A stretch of DNA of 64,000 bases. Origin: Gnetum montanum. Lineage: Eukaryota > Streptophyta > Gnetopsida > Gnetales > Gnetaceae. Location: assembly GCA_015680685.1 (NCBI GenBank), contig MNCI01005969.1, positions 312,726 to 376,725 of the forward strand, written 5' to 3'. The position numbers were made by a program, and so were the translations under genes. This document shows, piece after piece, positions 12,989 through 23,149 of this stretch; the stretch's first letter is position 1, and every line of letters starts with the position of its first letter. Under the pieces are notes generated by a model, which did no database searches, was not told where the DNA came from, and saw only the letters and a list, made by a program, of their open reading frames with translations.

Positions 12989-14039
12989 GGTGTCTCTGCT
13001 TCCGATCAGCTGCTCTAACCAGACCTCCCCTCCCTTAAATTTCTGGTACTGCACTGAATTTGACCGCCATTAACAACGAATGGCATGGCTGAACCACACC
13101 ATTTACGTGATCTGGCCAAGATATGGCTATTCTGTTGCACCAGGTCACCAGAATCCGTGTCACTTGCGTTCAAATTTAAACAAGATTTGTTGTCGGATAC
13201 AGAACAGCTTTTGGGCTGTTTTTTGCTGGACTGTACTGTTGCTCCCCAAAATGGGAAAAGTACTAACGATGATGGTTTACTGTCTGTGAATCATTGTCGT
13301 TCTATTTGGATAGTATCAAACCGCGCCAATTTGTAATATTTCCGCGGCCCCCGGTATAGAAAGTTTTATTTTACAGTAATACATACGGCAAACGTGATAC
13401 ACGGAAAGGGAGCGGGATGCTCATGTTTCCTAAAGTCACCGAAACTTTCTTTTTATTCTTTTTGTTATTTTTTGTTTTTTGAATGGGATACGTGGCACCG
13501 TTCTTTAGAGCGATGGTGAGGTGTTCGTTTTCTCAAAGTTGAACATCAGGATTTGAACCAGGCTCAGCTACTCAAAGATGTTGCTTAGTGGAGGTTAGGC
13601 TTTCACTCAGATACCAACCCTCCCAAGACCCAACTTAGTAGGATGAGCATATGAGCACTATAGCCTGAGACTCTGCTTGGTAGAATAAGGATTGTGTTTA
13701 GACTTTCACTCATCTACCAACCTTTCTAGGACCCTGGGTGATGATCTTTTTTTATTGATGGGATATGCTAATATGCTCTCACCATGGTTAATATAGATAT
13801 TAATGGGTTACATAAAAGCATTTCTTTTTCAAAGATTTATATCATTTCATTGAAAGGTCCATCTAAAATATAACATGAAGCTTTCAAATCAAGAGTCTTC
13901 TATATGAGTTTTTCAATTCATTTCACAACTTTTATGTTTGGGGTTCAAGGTTAACTTGTGGTGGGCCTTTTAAGGGATCTAAAAAATAGAAACCAGCAAT
14001 GTTAATTTTTGAATTTTTCTTTTTTTAATATTATAAATA
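12989..14039. other. Upstream region of TLDc gene, otherwise gene-free
   Basis: About the first 400 bases upstream of the minus-strand ATG are relatively GC-rich and should contain the 5' UTR and promoter. I cannot point to a convincing TATA box. Near 13590-13740 there is an imperfect internal repeat (GCTTAGTGG... and GCTTGGTAG..., each followed by TTTCACTCA and TACCAACC). Small ORFs here look like chance. Confidence 0.4.
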
Positions 14040-14191
14040 ATGAGGTGTTGGCCTAATGGTAAGACACTTAACCTAGAAACTCTAGGTCATAAGTTTGATT
14101 AATGGGCATTGTTGAGTTATATAAAGTTTTAATTAGGCTATATATCTTGGGGTGTACCTATGTTTCACTTACTTCAAGTTCCAACACCCCC
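14040..14191 (+). mobile_element. tRNA-derived SINE, copy 2
   Basis: Near full length. A box GGCCTAATGGTAAGAC, B-box region GGTCATAAGTTTGATT, a body with CATTGTTGAGTTATA and TTGGGGTGTACCTATG, and the terminus TTCCAACACCCCC. It shares this order with copy 1 at 2730. Flanking duplication is weak (ATTAT on each side). Confidence 0.75.
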
Positions 14192-14194
14192 ATT

Positions 14195-14557
14195 ATTTTA
14201 GCTTTGAAAGATGTAAATAACATTTTTTCTAAATACCATAAACTTCATGGTCATCATTATTATTTTAGCTTTATTCTCATTTACCTTTTATTTGTTTTTG
14301 TTAAAGAGTTAAATTAACATAATTTTTACATTTTAGGTCTTTTTAATTTTTGTGTACTATGTATGTTTTGGTCTACCTTTTTCATGTTTTCCCTTTGCAA
14401 CAAACAAAACTCTTTTCCTAATATTTGTGGTTTCTAATCTTCTTTGCCAATGATTAAGCCATCCAAAATAACTTTTCTTAATCTTTTCATCTATGAGTAT
14501 TGTCACAAATTTATCATAATAAGAGAGCCATTATGTCTTGCTAAAGTTCTACTAGGG
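14195..14557 (-). mobile_element. RTE LINE fragment, minus strand
   Basis: The reverse complement translates with breaks to IDEKIKKSYFGWLNHWQRR and KHEKGRPKHT. These match the LRWFGHVQRR and RGRPK motifs near the C terminus of plant RTE polymerases. It is closest to the copy at 5838-5990 and differs from the RTE piece at 14985, so it is a separate insertion. Confidence 0.65.
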
Positions 14558-14574
14558 TACTATAGTTCTAATTT

Positions 14575-14622
14575 GGGGTGTTGGAACCTAAAATAATTGA
14601 AACATAGGTTTACCCCAAGATT
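14575..14622 (-). mobile_element. 48-bp SINE tail with 17-bp target duplication
   Basis: The minus strand reads the last part of the SINE (CTTGGGGTAAACCTATGTTT to TTCCAACACCCC). Perfect copies of TACTATAGTTCTAATTT flank it at 14558-14574 and 14623-14639. The perfect duplication shows a real insertion of an extremely 5'-truncated copy. Confidence 0.85.
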
Positions 14623-14984
14623 TACTATAGTTCTAATTTGACAATATGTCATGAGGGTAAATATTGTTAAAAATTAAGTTTTGGGTTCCAACAACCTACC
14701 TTGGTCCCTTCCAATGACATTGAACATTCACCTTAGTACATTCACTACATGTACATGTTGAATTAATACTTTTTTATTAACCCACATTTAACACCATATA
14801 TAATTTTTTTAGGCTAAGGTGATTTGATACGCTTAAAAGAACTCCTCCTTCAAGTTAGCATGCTTAGGATGCTAGTACCAAGTATTAAACCTAGTATTAA
14901 ACCAATGGCTCATACTCTTTACACCATATATAATCACACATCTAAAAATTTTGTAAAACCTTTTACTTTATCTAATTATTATCA

Positions 14985-15760
14985 TCCTAGCCTTGCTCCA
15001 ACAAAATAGGGTCAACTACATGAGTTCTTTTTTACCATTTGCCTCTATGAAGAGTTTGATATTTGTTTATTTGTCATTTCTTCATATCATCTTCAATCAT
15101 TTTTCCCATATATATATTTGCCTTTCTTTCAATTGCTTTCTTAAAATAGTGACGTAGAAAACTTTTTATATAAACTTATTATCTCATGTTCTTTGCACAT
15201 CCCCAAAGTATCTAAAATGTCATTTCTATAACTTAACTAAAATAAAAGTCACTCTAATATTTTCTCTAATGTCTACATTATGTAGTGTATCTCTTCTAGT
15301 AACATTCAACATCCATCTAAGCATTCACATTTTTGCCTCACTAATTTATTGTCCATGCCTCATTTTTACTACCTAACATTCTACACCATATAAGATAACA
15401 AACCTAATTGCAATCATGTAAAATTTTTCCTTTCATTTTATTAGTATTCTTTTATCACATAGAACACCACCAACCTATGTCCATTTTGACCAACCTCCCT
15501 TAATTCTATTTCTTATAACTTTATCAATTTCACCATCTGATTGGAGCATTGATCCTAGGTAGCAGAACTATTTGTAGTGAGGGACTTTTTGGCCTTGAAT
15601 TGTCACTTATGTTTCACTACTATTTATGCTATTATTGAAATTGCATTCCATATATTTTGTTTTACTTTTACTCATTTTTAAGCTTTTTGATTCTAGAGTC
15701 TACTTTTTCATTTTAGAAGCAATATATTTTGGAGTTGTATCCACTAACATAATAGTTTAA
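14985..15760 (-). mobile_element. RTE LINE 3' fragment, minus strand
   Basis: The reverse complement is very similar to 60680-61310. Both contain the stretch beginning TTCAAGGCCAAAAAGTCCC and the 3' end GTTGACCC...GGCTAGGATGATAATAAT. Translated pieces include FCYLGSMLQSDGE and a MWMLRWMLNVT-like motif. Stops and frameshifts are frequent. Confidence 0.75.
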
Positions 15761-16456
15761 AGAAGAAGGCAAAACATTTGATTACATATAAGAGTGATAT
15801 GGATAAAACATAAATTAATTATTTCTTATTGCGTAATAGAAATTGGGCCATGTGTAAAAGCTACAAGGTCATACCTAGAAATTTCCTTGTAACTCAACAT
15901 CAACTAATGGTCATAGACTTAGCTATACATAACTTCAAAGATAGCATTAGAAATGGGATTAAATGCATAAAATGGTGGAATTTGAATGAAGATAACATCA
16001 AAAACAGTAAGGAAAAAAAGACCAAACAAAAAATGAGATGAAGACAAAAATTGTAATAGACAAGTAAATTAACACACAAAGAGGATGAAAAAAAACATAG
16101 GGGAATGAAACACTGAACATGGAATAGAAAAAAAGAAAAAGGAAAGAAGAGAGTGTTAATAGCAAAGGCAATAATAGTGTTGAACTAGATAATGTGTGTG
16201 TGTGTGTGAGTTGGCCTAGAGTGTATATTTTTCAATTAGCTTCATATTATAAACATGATTGACGAGAAGATCAAGAAGACCATGCCTTTAGGACAATTAA
16301 TGATAACAAAGGATGCCAACTACAAATGATACCATCTCCTACTCCACATCTGCCATTTCAAACTTACACTCTTGATTAAAATTTTTGAAACAAAGAATGC
16401 AGAGTACGAGATGGTGTCATCTACAATTGGCATACCCTCTTCTCATTATTCATCTT
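15761..16456. other. Gene-free flank of the nested Athila cluster
   Basis: A/T-rich DNA with a short (GT)n run at about 16194-16209. No gene or named repeat was seen. This is the left flank of F2; because the F2 3' LTR is truncated, a target duplication cannot be tested. Confidence 0.4.
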
Positions 16457-16961
16457 TGATGAGTCGTTGTTGGTTGGCTGCGTTGACGAGGCCTTGTCGA
16501 CGTAGTGTCTATCCGTTGCCTATAAATACGCGCCTACCAGCCACATTTATGGGGAGTCCAAATTTGAGTAGTAGCGAAGCTCTTGCATTTTTTCCATTCG
16601 AAAGTTAGAATTTTTTCCTTGAGTGCCCACAACAAGAGTCATTGAGTGTACAGATCCTTATTTGAGCATTGTTCTACCTGAGAACGACAATGTGTGCAAC
16701 AATAAAGATGAGCTTTATGATCAACCTTGCAGCACTTTGGATAGATTAGCTATTTTATTTATGCATTTAATGTTTTCAATTATTTATTAAATGCATTTAA
16801 TTAGTTATCAAATATTTTCTAGTTATTACGTTAATGAGACAATTAAGCGAGATAGATTACACACATAAGTACGACCGCTTTGAGCGTAACATGTATTTGC
16901 TTGGTAATCCTAGCATTGTTATCATTTGGTACGCCTAGTAGCATAGTGTTTGGTCAACCAG
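16457..16961 (+). mobile_element. F2 5' LTR, left part
   Basis: Starts TGATGAGTCG. The U3 has the word GTTGACGAGGCCTTGT (16482-16497) and further TCGACG-type words, then TATA (CTATAAATAC near 16520). AATAAAGATGAGC near 16702 and CCTTGCAGC mark the R/U5 area. It stops at 16961 with ACCAG, where F1 inserted; the remaining U5 resumes at 36998. Confidence 0.8.
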
Positions 16962-17192
16962 TGATGAAGTGTTCAATTGATACGTCGATTGGGCCACGTT
17001 AATGGAGCCTTGTTGACATGGCCATGTCGATGTGACCTCGTCGACGTATCCATCCATGTGTTAACGTGACCCCGTTAACGCAGAGTCTGTCTCTCGCTAT
17101 AAATATGTGCGCACCCATAGCATTTATGGCATCTTTTTGGTAGTTGTACCAAAGCCCTTATAGTTTTTTTTTGTGTAAGTTAGAATATTTCC
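16962..17192 (+). mobile_element. F1 5' LTR, left part
   Basis: Starts TGATGAAGTG and aligns with the 3' LTR at 36117. The U3 repeats TCGACG and CGTTAACG words, then TATA (CTATAAATATG near 17098). It ends in TTTCC at 17188-17192, the target duplication of F3. Confidence 0.85.
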
Positions 17193-18097
17193 TGATGGGA
17201 CGTGATATCACATGGGATGCGATATCACATCCCACGCGATATCGCATACGCGATATTGCGTCGTCCCCTGCGATATCGCGGTGCACCGTCATATCTATAA
17301 ATAAGAGGCAGCTCTCCCTTGTTTCTCATCCTAGGCTTAGACTGTAGTGAAACTTTGGCAGTTTGATCCCTCTAGAGATAGAATATTTTCCATGTACCTG
17401 TAGTAGGATCTCCAAAGTGAATGAATCTTTATTCAAGCAGACATTGTACCTGAACACAAGTTTGTGTATGGNCGTAGTAGGATCTCCAAAGTGAATGAAT
17501 CTTTATTCAAGCAGACATTGTACCTGAACACAAGTTTGTGTATGGTAATAAAGACGAACTTCTTGGATAAACCTTGCAGTGCATGGAATAGGCTAATTAG
17601 GATTTTATTTACTGTTATTTACTATTTATCCTTTAAATGCTTTATTAGTTATTAAATCTTTCTCAACCCTTCTCTCCTAGTTAAGTGCCTCAGTACGACC
17701 GCTTCGAGCACGTGCGTTACGCTTGGTGATCCCAACAATGATTAGCATTTGGTAACCAAGGTTGCATCGATTTAGGGTGTGAATGGTAAGTGGGAACAGA
17801 TGTTGACGCTAGGTAAATTAAGGCTTAGATTAGTTAGTTAAAGTTAGTCAATTAGTCTCTTCAACCCTTCACCTCTAAGCATAGGAGATAAAACATAAAA
17901 GACTATAAAAATCATATACCTCAGACTTACTTAACCATACATTGTGACAAATACAAGTAAGTCTGGGAAGACAATGAATAATTAACCTTAAGTGTTCCAT
18001 GAGGTGTGTAGGCACTTAGTCTACGGAGTTCGACTGGATCGCGCGTGCTACGCTCGTATTCGTATGGTTGAGTGTAGGGGTACCTCGCCACTCATCA
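17193..18097 (+). mobile_element. F3 5' LTR
   Basis: Begins TGATGGGACG and ends CTCATCA. The U3 is a series of GATATC words such as GCGATATCGC and ACGCGATATTGCG (17205-17282). TATA follows (CTATAAATAAGAGG near 17296). A poly(A)-type AATAAAGA box lies near 17550. The 72 bp before the single n at 17472 are repeated after it, which is an assembly artefact. Confidence 0.85.
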
Positions 18098-18098
18098 T

Positions 18099-18116
18099 TG
18101 GCGCTGTTGCTAGGGA
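18099..18116 (+). promoter_or_regulatory. Primer-binding site of F3
   Basis: TGGCGCTGTTGCTAGGGA lies one base after the 5' LTR. It is nearly complementary to the 3' end of plant tRNA-Asp (ideal TGGCGCCGTTGCCGGGGA), the primer typical of Athila. Confidence 0.8.
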
Positions 18117-18240
18117 CTAAGTGTTTGTGCGCTAAGTAGAACATAGGAAATCACTCACATCATTGGGAGCTTAAACGAACCTTAGGGTTAATTAAACGAA
18201 AAACTTATATAATGGTTAATCAACACACCGATAAGATACA

Positions 18241-20150
18241 ATGTCTTCTTCTTCTTCTCATAAGAGCATTACACCACCTAGCGATAATACAAGAAACAAT
18301 CGGCAATCTAAAACACATAACCAAAATCATCCAGTTCCTCAACAACATCGGGTAGTATACACTCATCCCGATGAGTACATACCAGATTTTACCTTTATCC
18401 TCCATCAAGATGAACAGATGCACTGGAGAGACTTGCAAGGTAACATAGTGTTACCTCCAGATTGGTCAGTCCCAAACATGCTCCTCCGTGCTCTTGCACA
18501 GATCGGCATGACACAGCTCTATGTTGAATACGTTATAGGCAACTTTGACACAAGGGATTACCATCCCACATTCGCACAACATATAAGGGACTCAAGGCAG
18601 GAGAGCCACTATACACTGTTGAAGGGTAAAGGGGTCCCACACGTCCTAAGTGAAATCAGAGATGGTGAACCACTTATGACAGGTTCTCTATTGAATGATG
18701 TTCCCCCTCCTAATGATAGTGAGGAGGTGGGGTATTAGAACCTATGATCCACGATACACAACCCTGGTTCTGATCCCCGTGAACGCCAACTGTTCACTGA
18801 GGGAACAACAACACATGACAAGGACAGGCACTTAGATCATCATCACGATTGGGGCTGAAGACACAGAAGAGAAGGTAGGAAACATCGTCATGGCGATGGT
18901 TCTCCTTCTTCTTTCCCTTCTTCACATCATTCACCCTCTCCTTCCACCTTTGGGCGCAGTCATCGAGAGCATAACAGTGAGGATCATGGTAGGCAAAATG
19001 AGAGACCTCAACGAGAAAGGCGAGAGAGAGGACAAGGGCATGAAAGAAGGGAAAGTAGGGAACAACGTAGACATCATAGACATCATGAAAGAGATGATCA
19101 TGATGAGCCCCTACTTGCAACCTGAAGTATGCTCGATATAATGGAGGCACTGAGAATACTAACAAGGCATCAAAGAGATAGTCGGATCAAGCATTTAGAC
19201 ATGAACAACATCCCACGCTTTGAAGGGGGATATAACGCTGATCTGCAAAATCATTTATAGGCATTCCACGATGCCTACGCCTTGCAAAACATAGAGAACA
19301 AGTGGTAGAAACTCAAGTTGTTTCCCAGGACACTCATAAAGGAAGCAAAGAGTTGGTACCGGTCCTTAGAATCGAAAACCATTAGGAGGTGGAGTACGAT
19401 GTTAGAATTGTTTAATGATAAGTATCAAACGTACTCCAGAGTGTCTAACCTACGTAAGTAGATCCAAGGATGGAAGCAAGGTAATCATGAACCCTTGGAT
19501 GCTGCCATGGGCTGCTACTATGCATTGTTACATCATTGCCCGGGCCATGGTTACGCACAGCGGGATCAACTTTGCCATCTCGTAGATGGGCTAAGGTATG
19601 AAACTAGGAGAACCCTTAGGACTTATGCCCAAGGGAGATTATCAGAACTTAGATCCCATGAGATTCATAGATTGTTGGAGCAAGTAGCCAAAGAAAAAGG
19701 GGAGCTACGAAAAAGAGAGAGTGCGGAAGAATATAACCGTGATCCCTCTCTTCGAAAGAAGGAAGTGAGATTTTGTGATGAAGAGGATGAGTCACCACTC
19801 GAAGAGTTGGTGAACAGAAAAACCTTGCCGCTTCAAAAGCTAACAATGGAAGTATCAAATAAGGTAGATGAAGTATGGAGCTCCTTAGACAGTAAAATTG
19901 AAACTGTCCTAAAGATTGTAGAGGAGTCTAAGGAGGAACAAAGTAGTGACAAGAACAAGACAAAGTGAAGAGATTCAGGCCCTACACATGACAAGGGTAA
20001 GGGAAAAATAACTATCTCTGATGAGGTTGTGGATTCAGACATAGACAATGACGGTGGATGTGAGATATGACAATATGACCATCCCAAAGGATGTTGTCCA
20101 ATCATCTCACATCTACAAGAGTCTGGGGTGTATGCACTCAACCTGAGACT
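18241..20150 (+). pseudogene. F3 gag (broken)
   Basis: The first ATG after the PBS gives an open 165-residue N-terminal piece starting MSSSSSHKS. It contains YTHPDEYIPDFTFILHQDE and GNIVLPPDW, blocks also found in F1 and F2. A His/Arg/Asp/Ser-rich linker follows (18790-19110), then the capsid-like core with HLDMNNIPRFEGGYNADLQ, LKLFPRTLIKEAKSWYRSLE and LFNDKYQTYSRVSNLR. A second long frame runs 19495-19968. A zinc-knuckle region at about 20065-20110 reads CEI-stop-QYDHPKGCCP. Stops include TAG at W-stop-KLKLF and K-stop-IQGW. It would have formed the virus-like particle. Confidence 0.8.
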
Positions 20151-20739
20151 TAACTAATGGCAGACACCCCGCAGGTTACCTTATCCCCAAGCTAACCCAA
20201 GGTAGTTCCACCAACCGTTGACGTACTATCCAAGTGGAACTCCATCACAACCCATCATACAACATCAGCAGTGGCAATACCCATAGTCATGGGGGATGCC
20301 ACCGCTAAAACAACAATACCCTTACTGACAGCCAGACCCATATGGATACTACGTGTAGTAGCTAATTTCTCCAAGTGACTCCATGGGTCACACAACTCCC
20401 CAACGTCACTACCAAGTTCGGGAGTACTTTAGAAGGACTCCTTCTCCTCCGAGAGATGCTCCATACCATCCTCCTAATTCGTCCGCATCTCTTCCACTGG
20501 TAGTTTCCATAACACCTCCTGCTCCAACAATGCAAGGGGAACTCCCCACTTAACCGCAGCAACATAACGCTATGAGAGCCATAACCATTCAACCTGCTAT
20601 TGATTCTGACAACCGCAAAAAGAGAAGACCTTTCTTCAGAACCAAAAGCCCAAACAAGCTCTCACAACAACAAGTGGTTGAGTCTGTGATCACTCCTCCA
20701 ACATACAAGGCTTCGGAGCTCCCTTCCATCCAACAATAG

Positions 20740-21101
20740 AGCTTCACGCATATGGTTATGTTAACACATACCGTAACCGACTGGATCAAGGTAGGCCACC
20801 TTCCCAGGAAACTAACTAACCCTGGAAGTCCCTTAATCTACCTCCAAGTCACCAGGAATGAACCACATAAGGCTCTTCTTGACTCAGGTTCTGGAGTCAA
20901 CTTAATTTCACGAGAAATGCATCAAGCCTGGAACTTGCCCCAACTTAAGAAGAGCAATATCCAACTAGAGTTGGCTGACCAGTCCATCACCATTCCCTTG
21001 GGATTGGTGGAGGACATTGTTACCACTATGTGTGGTTGGTCATACCCAGCAGATTTCCTGGTGATAGAAGTTAACAACAATGCAGGGGACTTCTCAATTA
21101 T
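20740..21101 (+). pseudogene. F3 protease, cut by gap
   Basis: Open frame from MLTHTVTDWIKVGHL through KALLDSGSGVNLISREM to the N gap. The DSG active-site triplet of retroviral-type aspartic protease is intact here, unlike in F1 and F2. The hydrophobic flap-like segment GWSYPADFLVIEV follows. A Pro/Gln-rich spacer at 20150-20740 links it to gag. RT and integrase are not visible. Confidence 0.8.
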
Positions 21102-21853
21102 NNNNNNNNNNNNNNNNNNNNNNNNNNNNNNNNNNNNNNNNNNNNNNNNNNNNNNNNNNNNNNNNNNNNNNNNNNNNNNNNNNNNNNNNNNNNNNNNNNN
21201 NNNNNNNNNNNNNNNNNNNNNNNNNNNNNNNNNNNNNNNNNNNNNNNNNNNNNNNNNNNNNNNNNNNNNNNNNNNNNNNNNNNNNNNNNNNNNNNNNNNN
21301 NNNNNNNNNNNNNNNNNNNNNNNNNNNNNNNNNNNNNNNNNNNNNNNNNNNNNNNNNNNNNNNNNNNNNNNNNNNNNNNNNNNNNNNNNNNNNNNNNNNN
21401 NNNNNNNNNNNNNNNNNNNNNNNNNNNNNNNNNNNNNNNNNNNNNNNNNNNNNNNNNNNNNNNNNNNNNNNNNNNNNNNNNNNNNNNNNNNNNNNNNNNN
21501 NNNNNNNNNNNNNNNNNNNNNNNNNNNNNNNNNNNNNNNNNNNNNNNNNNNNNNNNNNNNNNNNNNNNNNNNNNNNNNNNNNNNNNNNNNNNNNNNNNNN
21601 NNNNNNNNNNNNNNNNNNNNNNNNNNNNNNNNNNNNNNNNNNNNNNNNNNNNNNNNNNNNNNNNNNNNNNNNNNNNNNNNNNNNNNNNNNNNNNNNNNNN
21701 NNNNNNNNNNNNNNNNNNNNNNNNNNNNNNNNNNNNNNNNNNNNNNNNNNNNNNNNNNNNNNNNNNNNNNNNNNNNNNNNNNNNNNNNNNNNNNNNNNNN
21801 NNNNNNNNNNNNNNNNNNNNNNNNNNNNNNNNNNNNNNNNNNNNNNNNNNNNN
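21102..21853. other. Assembly gap (752 N)
   Basis: Unknown sequence between the F3 protease and the post-pol non-coding block. About 3.5 kb of pol would be expected if F3 were complete. The gap may under-represent missing sequence, or F3 may lack pol as F4 does. Confidence 0.95.
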
Positions 21854-22832
21854 TTGAGTTTTCTTGCCGTTTCAACATCACCTAATCATCAGGAAGCTAA
21901 GCAATAAAAATAACAAAGTCTTTGCATGGTGTGGTTCTCATGTATAAACATATTAAAAAAACAAAAAAAAAGAGAGAAAAGAAAAAAGTGAGAATTCAAA
22001 GCACACCCCTTAGACAAAATAATCCCTTGGGCTACAAGCACTAGTTATAGAACTCAAAATAAAAATGTTCCTTCTAACTAAGGCCCTCCTCGCTTCCCAT
22101 TCTCTCCAAATTTGTTTCATTGGAATGGTGGTGGCTCTTAGGGGAGGCATTCTCATTCTTCAAGGGGATGGATTAGCCGAATGCATTGATGCAAAGTCAC
22201 TGGATGTGGTTGGTTTGAGGTCGGAGTTGGAATAAGATTTGCTAAGTCACATTAATCATGAAACACACAAGGGGCTGTACACCACCTTGTTCTTGGGATT
22301 CCATTCCATTCTCTTCTCTCCATCCTTCTCTCCATTGTTCACCTCATTGCCGGTTGTATCATTAGTGTATATCTTGGTGGATACATTATTTTCTTTTTGG
22401 TAAATTTTTGCGGTTAAGACTTTAACTCTTGTTCCAAATGACATTCCCAGAGCCTACGGACTCTTTGAATGTGGGTTTGTTAGGGCATTAAGGGCATGAG
22501 CTTGCTTTGGGGAGGACCCACTAACATTTCTATTTGGTGCACCAGTTAATTTATTTTCCCTAACATTTTTGCAAATAATTTTATTTTTTTCATTTCCATC
22601 TTGACATCCATTTCATCAACATTATCGTTGTCTCTTTTTCTTCATCTTTCTTATTCCTTTTCTTTCTCCATTCTATTGCTACCGAAGGTTCGTGATTAGT
22701 CATGGGGGTACGGGGCCCAATTTTTTCGATTTTCTCCTAACCCCTACACCTTCGGTAATCACCATTAATATATCTCCAGACCCACAATCAGCCATACCAC
22801 AACTTAGCCAATGGACCTTTCATCAGAGCAAG
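21854..22832 (+). mobile_element. F3 post-pol non-coding block
   Basis: Holds the conserved hairpin (21928-22007), the GGGGAGGACCCACT block (22509-22522) and a polypurine-like TCATGGGGGTA (22700-22710) preceded by ACCGAAGGTTCG. The block resembles 30985-32955 of F1 and 42977-44964 of F2. No GATATC word or clear TATA box was found where F1, F2 and F4 have their internal promoter-like block. Confidence 0.75.
21928..22007 (+). ncRNA. Conserved hairpin element, F3 copy
   Basis: The 5' arm GGTGTGGTTCTCA can pair with the 3' arm TGAGAATTCAAAGCACACC as TTCTCA/TGAGAA plus GGTGTG/CACACC, with an asymmetric internal loop (G against TTCAAAG) and an A-rich apical loop. The same layout occurs in F1 (twice) and F2 with compensatory changes. 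Function is unknown. Confidence 0.55.
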
Positions 22833-22893
22833 GTATCAACTACATTGTGATTCATTTACCTTTGCTAATATAAAGATTGTGCTGTGTGTGCAG
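22833..22893 (+). promoter_or_regulatory. Putative 61-nt intron before F3 aORF
   Basis: AAG/GTATCAAC at the 5' side, a branch-like TTGCTAAT (22862-22869) and TGTGTGCAG at the 3' side, ending exactly before ATG at 22894. The same unit occurs before aORF in F1, F2, F4 and F5. It could be a small intron or a splice acceptor for a subgenomic mRNA. Confidence 0.55.
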
Positions 22894-23104
22894 ATGGCAA
22901 TCATGCAACAATGGATTGGATCTGGAGAGAACACTTGGAATGGAGCAGCGCTGAAAGTAGTTATGCAAGGAGCAAGATCGAATGGCGCACTTACAGATGG
23001 AGAACGAAAGGCGTAATCTTGGCATTGGCAATAGCAAAACTTCTTTTTCTCTCTCTTTCTCAGCTGCCAAATAAGGCCTGGTGTCAATGTAATAAGGTGT
23101 TCAC
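22894..23104 (+). pseudogene. F3 aORF, truncated
   Basis: The ATG directly follows the putative splice acceptor. A frame opening MAIMQQWIGSGENTWNGAA runs 40 codons to a TAA inside the 42-bp segment that is repeated in inverted orientation after 23105. Bases 22860-23000 align with the start of the F5 aORF at 62880-62957 (minus). The domain and coiled coil seen in F1 are absent. Confidence 0.5.
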
Positions 23105-23149
23105 NTTGCCAATGCCAAGATTACGCCTTTCGTTCTCCATCTGTAAGTN
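23105..23149. other. Misplaced inverted 42-bp piece between two n
   Basis: Bases 23106-23147 are the exact reverse complement of 22990-23031, bounded by single n characters. This is best explained as a wrongly oriented contig end and not a hairpin. Confidence 0.9.

Noticed and set aside
13540-13640. Possible minus-strand tRNA or SINE (GGTTCAAATCC at about 13560-13550)
   Set aside because: A B-box match exists but no convincing A box, cloverleaf or second copy was found.
20752-21907. Long ORFs of 275-377 residues on both strands
   Set aside because: They consist mostly of the N gap at 21102-21853; only the first 116 codons of the plus-strand frame are real sequence (protease).
22990-23148. 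Perfect 42-bp inverted repeat that could be a hairpin
   Set aside because: The second arm is bounded by single n on both sides, so a misoriented contig end is the simpler explanation.
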